64,000 nucleotides of DNA from the NCBI RefSeq assembly GCF_932526225.1, contig NC_064037.1, forward strand, positions 1,798,001 to 1,862,000, written 5' to 3'. The position numbers and the translations under genes are program-made. This DNA is from Nematostella vectensis. Its lineage: Eukaryota; Cnidaria; Anthozoa; Actiniaria; Edwardsiidae. A model generated the notes under the pieces. It had not been told where the DNA came from. It saw nothing but the letters and a program-made list of their open reading frames with translations, and ran no database searches. Positions within the stretch are counted from its first letter, which is position 1. Each line of letters opens with the position of its first letter. Positions 58,701 to 64,000 of this stretch are shown here, piece after piece.

Positions 58701-59744
58701 CACAAGAGTTTAGTTGGATCCACAAAGGACAGTATCGAAAACACACCGAACAATACTCATTTTAAACCAATCGGTTGAGTAAGAATTATTATTAAATTGT
58801 GGTTCTTGTTTTAACTAGGACGTAACACAAGTGAAAACACGAGGGCAACACATAGCAATCGGTCAAACATAATTTATCAATGCGAATTTTCGGCTGCGCA
58901 TGTAATTTCTTTATTTTTCTTTATTTTATTTCACTTTATTTGTGTTGCATGTGTGAGCACTGATCTGTAACTTTAACTTAAATGTTTGTTGACAAAACTA
59001 CGGGGAACAAAAATAAAAAAAATACTAATTGAATCTCACAATACTGTATGGCTAACATGTGCGTGAAAGTCGCGTCCTTACCGACCAGTCAAAACAATAG
59101 ATCAGTAAATGAACGTACACTCAGACACAAATTAGAGATAACTTAGACAATCAATACAAATGAGAATTTAGAAAAACAAACATATACAAAAACGATTATC
59201 TCCTAATGGCGAAGAAAATTGTTTTTTATTTCGGTTTACATCTCATCTTTGTTATTTCGATTTCAGTTTCAATAGACGAAAGTGAAAAATACAATCCTAA
59301 ATAGCCATTTTTCTTTCCTGTGAGAGAAGAAGGAAAGCAACTTTCAAAGCATAGCAGCTCCATATTGTTAGGGTAGAATAAATAAGACAGCTCCTAGCGC
59401 GCTTATTATAGTATTGTTACAGTTGCGAGAATGCCTCGATAAAATCACTTATTACAACACAACAATGAATAAAAAGACAAGGCCACAGAAGGATATATCT
59501 ACAAAATCACATGTCTTAGGATATCAAATTTGCTGAGATATCAACTGAAGCTTGTAAACGACTGTTCACTTTGATCATGTATGCATTTATTCAAGTGTAA
59601 GACTTAATTGGAATATAATAACAACTCTGGGTTAGTGTGTTACCTTCTGGTAAAAACCCAGTAATTCTTTGCCTTGATGGCAGCTCGTCGAAACCTTGAC
59701 TTTACGACTTCGCTGCGACTGACACTATCCAGATCTGTCGACAT
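46644..59744 (-). CDS. SSH: Slingshot-family cofilin phosphatase
   Basis: Dephosphorylates and activates ADF/cofilin, promoting actin filament turnover. Sixteen exons join in phase to 4,416 nt, exactly 1,472 codons with stop (1,471 residues), when the 5' exon at 59744-59644 is used. Domains in order: SSH N-terminal PH-like domain (about 35-230; FASKGAAF, VRYLAVVSSF, LDGDG, FLKPVSVQTMW), DEK_C domain (about 245-300), dual-specificity phosphatase (about 305-436; GSEWNASNLEEL, EIDNFFAG, signature HCKRGISRS with Cys380 and Arg386), then a long acidic tail. An alternative coding exon at 57758-57706 (EIEEENEDIEDG...) also has a phase-2 donor compatible with the next exon and looks like the acidic N-terminus of vertebrate SSH; its own upstream exon was not found. 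Exact vertebrate paralogue cannot be assigned. Confidence 0.93.
50213..50342. repeat. 65-bp direct duplication of a Slingshot 3' splice site
   Basis: The segment containing ataccatatgctatcacctg occurs at 50226 and 50291, 65 bp apart. Each copy holds the acceptor ATTTCAG|GTGATAGC and the first codons VIAYGMK on the minus strand. The coding copy is the left one (exon edge 50242); use of the other acceptor at about 50307 would add 65 nt and break the frame. Confidence 0.92.
50443..50827 (+). mobile_element. tRNA-derived SINE
   Basis: The 5' part carries RNA polymerase III promoter boxes: A box tggcctagtgtgttagcg (about 50450) and B box ggttcgaatcc (50490-50500), arranged as in a tRNA. A non-tRNA body follows (ggataaggacactaaaccga; gacgttaaagaacc) of a kind seen in other invertebrate SINEs, then an A-rich tail (aaattaaaaaaacaaaaag). 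Possible target duplication gcacagg on both sides. It lies in a Slingshot intron, opposite to the gene. It is not a functional tRNA gene, because the acceptor stem does not close. Confidence 0.8.
53270..53490 (-). repeat. Dispersed repeat family 2, copy 2
   Basis: In a Slingshot intron. It carries the same motif order as 45468-45720 in reverse complement (ccctaagagatagcaa, gcactttgggt, ccccgtc), with three internal degenerate copies of the ctcttaggg-type unit. Non-coding. Confidence 0.55.
57759..59643. other. First intron / 5' region of Slingshot
   Basis: Lies between the two candidate 5' exons. A 73-codon plus-strand frame (57816-58037) and a 69-codon one (58143-58352) show no domain and no splice support. 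The AT-rich part from 58780 to 59600 holds nothing I recognise. Confidence 0.4.
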
Positions 59745-60421
59745 GATCCTGTATAAATGATCCACACTTTATATACTTCGATGGGCGTAAATCTTGTATG
59801 TTATAGGCTATAAACATCCCAGTCTTCGGGGGGTGAACAATTCGTACAGTTCCTAGGTGCAATTCGCGGGCAAGATAAATAAAAAAAATTGTTTTCAAGG
59901 TGTCTTGGTAAGCATGTTATGAAGAGGTTTCTCTGGCAGCTTCCCGCTCCTTTAGCGCATGGAGACGCGGGTGTTCTCGCTCAGTTTACTTTTCACGTCA
60001 GCCGTAAGCCTTGGGTACTAAGGCAAGCTAATTTGCATTCCACAACCTCGAGATGCGTTGCACCCTAGCGTTGTGTTTTGCTGTGACAAAAAGATACAGC
60101 TGGAGCTGAGATTATTATCAACAGTAAACAAAGTGACTTACAAAATATCGTGACAAAATTCTTTACTAAATAGATAAATGTATATAATTTACTAATGACT
60201 CGTTCCATGCACACCCACCCCACCCCAAACACATTTATTAGACGGCATTTAATGTTGGGTACATAACGCAACCGAAGATGAGAATTGTGTAAAATCAGGG
60301 CGAATCTATAGTTTGTCCACCTGTATTATATATAAAGCAAGTGTGAATATTGTGTGAATTATTGTTCGTCATGGGGCCCCTGTGGATGTAGGACCGTGAT
60401 GCTATATGGGTAGTAAAGAAG
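59745..60421. promoter_or_regulatory. Divergent promoter region between Slingshot and the plus-strand gene
   Basis: The two start codons, 59744 on the minus strand and 60422 on the plus strand, are 677 bp apart and face away from each other, so this gap must hold both 5' UTRs and probably a shared bidirectional promoter. Short GC-richer stretches (about 59930-60060) are present; no TATA box is placed convincingly. Confidence 0.5.
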
Positions 60422-63400
60422 ATGGCGGCTTGGGTTGGTGTTTTCAATGTTATTGTTTTTCTTCTTTGTCGGTGAGTTTCGCTAGAATATACTTATATTA
60501 TACCATTCTCTTGGGGATTATTATAGAGAGCTTGTACATTTGCACCCCCCCCCAATAAAAAAAAAGAGAGGGAGGGAAGCTAAGGGATTGGCGAAAAGAG
60601 TGAATGAATGGACTTCAATAACACTCGAGGGATCATGCACAGTACGTACCGTGATCCTGGCAAAATAATCTTTTGACAAACGATTCCCTGTTGAAGGATC
60701 TTTGACTATCCGAGAAACAGGTGTATCCATCAATATAATCAATACATAATTGTAAATAGAATTTGGATTTGTTTTGGTTGGGTGCCCCCTCCCTCGTTAA
60801 ATAATGATAAGTAATAATAAAAGAAAGTATAGGGCAGGTATATGAGTCATTACTAATAATAAGAAATAATTAAAGAAGGTATAGGGCAGGTATATGAGTC
60901 ATTACTAATACATTTATATCCTTAGGATCAGTAGTGGCCCAGCTCAGGAGATTCCTCTAGCGGACACATTTATTAACCCAACCTTCCAAGTGGCACAATA
61001 CCTATGGTAGACCATCTCTGCACTTTTTTTTAGATATTTGTTTTATATTTTTACCCCTGTTATTCCTCATCCATAGTACTAGTAGTAAGCAGAGGAAGGG
61101 AATTTCAGTATATTTGTAAACAATCGTTGTTTTGTGGGGTCTGGATTAAAGTCCATATAACATAGCTGTCAACTCACCCGCATTAGGCGGGTGTCACAAG
61201 ATTTTAAGCGTCTTCACCCGCTCACTGCTCATGTCAACATTCTAGAAAGGCGCAAAATCGTTATTCGATGAATAAGCCGATTGGGAAGAATTGTGAAAAA
61301 TCAATTTGTGGATATCTATCCTCTTCTATTTTGTCCTTGAAAAGAGGCTTTTTTCTTATTACCCTGCAAACAGAGACCCAGCTAACAGAACCTTTACCTC
61401 ATTTTTCTCGGACTAAAAAGTCACAGTTTTGGCTAGTCGCTCTTTCAGAATAAATTCAAACAAACAACACAAAAACCAAAAGGCACAAATGGGCAAGTAT
61501 TAAAACAATGAGAATTAAAAGCTTTGCTTGCATTTTACTTGTTTTGTTTGCAAACTAACAACTAGAATTGGACTAAACGATAGTCTTGTAAAAGATCGCC
61601 AGACGTAAGTGACAAAGATGCATGCGCACGCTCAACCCACACGGAAGGCTTGTCTGAAAACACTAGCTTATATAGACTTTACGGCTCTAAAAACACATCA
61701 CCGTAGCGGTAAAAAGTCGATGACATAGCCCTTTAATAGTACTAAGCTTTAACTGGAAGTTGAAAACCATAAGTTTACCAGAAGACCACAAAAAGTTTAC
61801 GGATGATCCATCCGACCATCCGATGATCGAGTGAAACCGAAGTCCCTCCAATAACTCGTAAATGCTTTGCAAGCATTCATGAGTTAAAAACCATCAAACA
61901 TATTTGAATGTTAATATTTTAAATGGGTGTTCTTAGTGTTTGTGCAAATAACTCAAATCTGTAATATTGAGGTATTTTGCTCAACCTTTGAAAAAAAGGC
62001 CATGAACTGAAAGACCGCAGTAACACATTTGTGACGTAGATCAAGATGTCAATCAAATTACATCAGAAAATATATAAGCTTGCTAAAGCGGTTCCCGTCT
62101 TTATGTCTTCTTAGTTATTGCCGAAGATCTTTTTGTGGTTACAAGTTTTACCATCACTTTTATATCTCAACCTGGAAGTCAAATGATTGTTAAACTTCAG
62201 GAAATAAATCTGCAAAATTTAGTAGATATTTTGTCGTCTATGATAGAAATGTTTTTCCATTTCGCGTGCGCTTCATTTGCATTCAAGATTGGCAACATTC
62301 CCTTGAGCACACGCTGTTTTTGAAATCTTTAAATTCTCTGCTTTAAATTATTATTTGCTTTATTGAGGGTAGCATTGCAATAGAACACACTTTGCCAATA
62401 TTTGAGGGTATTGCTGTCTCTGAATTTTAGATTTTCCCACCAAAACTTGGAATTATTCACCCGATTCAATCTCCTTTCGCGCGGCCAGGAAAATTTTCAA
62501 AGATCTGTAGAAAATTCAAATTTAAATCAAATTCAATTCCCTTTTCAGAATTTGAAAGTTTAGCTGTGCTTTCTTTTGGCTAGATTGATATAAGTGAAAG
62601 GTCTTAAGAACTTTTATGAAAGATGACTCAGGAGGAGAATGTTGAACAAAATAACTAAATTGCAACATATGAATCTCTGGTCTAGATTTTTTTGCTAATT
62701 TATACCCATAAGGCAACACTAGTTGTGACAGAAAATTTGAATATTTAAAATAAGGTGTGAATTTCGATATTAATTGTATTTGCGAGGAAGAGTTTGTCAC
62801 ATTACAAAATTATTGTTTAAAATAGCAACCCAAGAAATGAAGGTTGTGCATTAGCTGGTACCAAAAGACTCGAAAAGGGGAAGAATGCCACCTCATTTAG
62901 TGACAAACTTGGGTGTATTTTCCTTGTCTATAGAACACTTCATAATATTCATATGATTTGTTTACAGAAAAAAAATCTAATCAAAACTAAGTAATTTCTT
63001 ACTGTATTGTGCTTTTAGGGAAGGAAAATCTACAAGGATAGTGAAAGAACTTGAGAAAGTCCTCAAGCCCTCCTATATTTTAGCCACCCCTCAGCATTCT
63101 CTTTTTATTTCAAGGTAAGTGCAGTTGTATATTGAAAGACTGAAAGCAGGGGAATCAGGAGACTGGAATCTCTTGGTCTTTCTATCCCTTTTCTATTCTA
63201 TGAAATATTTTTCGTAAGGGATGTCAACACAGCACAATCATTTTTTTTATCTATTTCATTTTCTGTCCCTTCTGTATGAAATTAATAAAGAGAGTACAGT
63301 AGTAATTCTGTAACTATTTTTACTAATTACTTCTTTGTTAATTTTCAGCTTTATGATTGACCAGGTACTAGTTAGTCTTTTTATTAAAAAAAAAAATTTT

Positions 63401-63553
63401 TTCTCCCCCTACAAATTCTATTCAGATTTAAATGCTGTATAAATAATGTCAATTTTTAGGTCTTGTATGTGGTTGACACCAGACAGTCTAACAGCCCAGC
63501 TGTGACCTTTGCCTCAGGGCATGGTTTGGATGGACCATGGGGAATGGTAGCAG
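60422..63553 (+). CDS. Unrecognised protein, first four exons (partial at the right)
   Basis: Exons 60422-60471, 63019-63114, 63349-63364 (a 16-nt microexon) and 63460-63553 join in phase with GT-AG sites and encode 85 residues plus one base. The start is ATG in AAGATGGCGG, a good Kozak context. The N-terminus (AAWVGVFNVIVFLLCR) is hydrophobic and may be a signal peptide or anchor. It is followed by KELEKVLKPSYILATPQHSL, then FMIDQVLYVVDTRQ and TFASGHGLDGPWGMVAG. I do not recognise the family and assign no function. The phase-1 donor at 63553 (GCAG|GTAAAA) shows that more exons lie beyond the window. The first intron (2.5 kb) carries a dispersed repeat. Confidence 0.65.
60826..60910. repeat. 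Direct duplication in the intron of the plus-strand gene
   Basis: Two copies of a segment containing tatagggcaggtatatgagt and cattactaata, about 54 bp apart, with a variable aataataa linker. Confidence 0.75.
61930..62585 (+). repeat. Dispersed repeat, copy 2 (inverted relative to 44340-45020)
   Basis: In intron 1 of the plus-strand gene. Matches the reverse complement of 44340-45020 over most of its length, including gcgcggccaggaaaattttc (62479-62498) and tatatctcaacctggaagtc (62161-62180). This copy has lost some of the CG-rich parts of the other. Confidence 0.75.
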
Positions 63554-63769
63554 GTAAAATGTGATATCCAATTAGGTAGAAAGCAAAGAGGAGGGAATAA
63601 GCCCAGGGAAGCAATATTCTATGGTAGGGCTAACAGTCTTGCCGAATAGAGAAGGTAGGTGGCAGATTGGTCATACAGTACCACATTGTTTCTTTACTAG
63701 AAGGTGGATTATAGACAAATGGACCAGGATAGAGAATTGCAGCTGTTGAGATATTATTTAGAATGTATG

Positions 63770-64000
63770 CACCTGGGGGCAGTGTGTGGTGTGCACCTAC
63801 TGGGGGCAGGGTGTGGTGTGCACCTACTGGGGGCAGGGTGTGGTGTGCACCTACTGGGGGCAGGGTGTGATGTGCACCTACTGGGGGCAGGGTGTGGTGT
63901 GCAACTACTGGGGGCAGGGTGTGATGTGCACCTACTGGGGGCAGGGTGTGGTGTGCACCTACTGGGGGCAGGGTGTGGTGTGCACCTACTGGGGGCAGGG
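63770..64000. repeat. 27-bp minisatellite running off the right edge, at least 8 copies
   Basis: The unit contains cacctactgggggcaggg and tgtggtgtg; a few copies have tgatgtg or caacta. It is in an intron of the plus-strand gene, about 215 bp past the exon 4 donor, and continues beyond base 64000. Confidence 0.93.

Overview
The window looks like nuclear DNA from an invertebrate metazoan. Genes are cut into many small exons with GT-AG introns, and two introns appear to be GC-AG. There is a tRNA-derived SINE, there are small inverted-repeat elements, and the amount of minisatellite DNA is remarkable. Gene content and structure would suit an anthozoan cnidarian, but that is inference. No bacterial operons, rRNA genes or CRISPR arrays are present.

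Layout: 1-4668 is one 19-bp satellite that starts before the window. 4842-7938 (minus) is a three-exon secreted protein with two thrombospondin type-1 repeats. 8029-10489 is intergenic. 10490-42155 (minus) is a complete citron kinase gene. I could join 45 coding exons with all reading phases agreeing, giving 1,951 residues: AGC-type kinase, long coiled coil, C1 zinc finger, PH domain, CNH domain. 43446-44102 (minus) is a two-exon mitochondrial GGQ release-factor-like protein of the MTRFR/C12orf65 family. 46644-59744 (minus) is a Slingshot cofilin phosphatase with alternative 5' exons and a single 3.1-kb exon for the tail. From 60422 on the plus strand a fourth kind of gene begins; only its first four exons lie in the window and I do not recognise the product. 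It is divergent from Slingshot across about 0.7 kb.

Citron kinase (a Rho effector of cytokinesis) and Slingshot (the phosphatase that activates cofilin) both act on actomyosin. The human orthologues CIT, SSH1 and MTRFR all lie in 12q24, so the neighbourhood may preserve an ancient linkage.

The strongest unexpected signal is in the introns of citron kinase. Most of its longer introns carry a tandem array, and many arrays abut a splice site. In three introns the repeat unit itself is a copy of the end of the preceding exon plus its 5' splice donor (about 50, 30 and 19 copies). In one more, and in one Slingshot intron, the 3' splice acceptor with the start of the exon is duplicated. Exon-intron junctions therefore seem to have seeded minisatellites repeatedly, leaving dozens of decoy splice sites next to the true ones.
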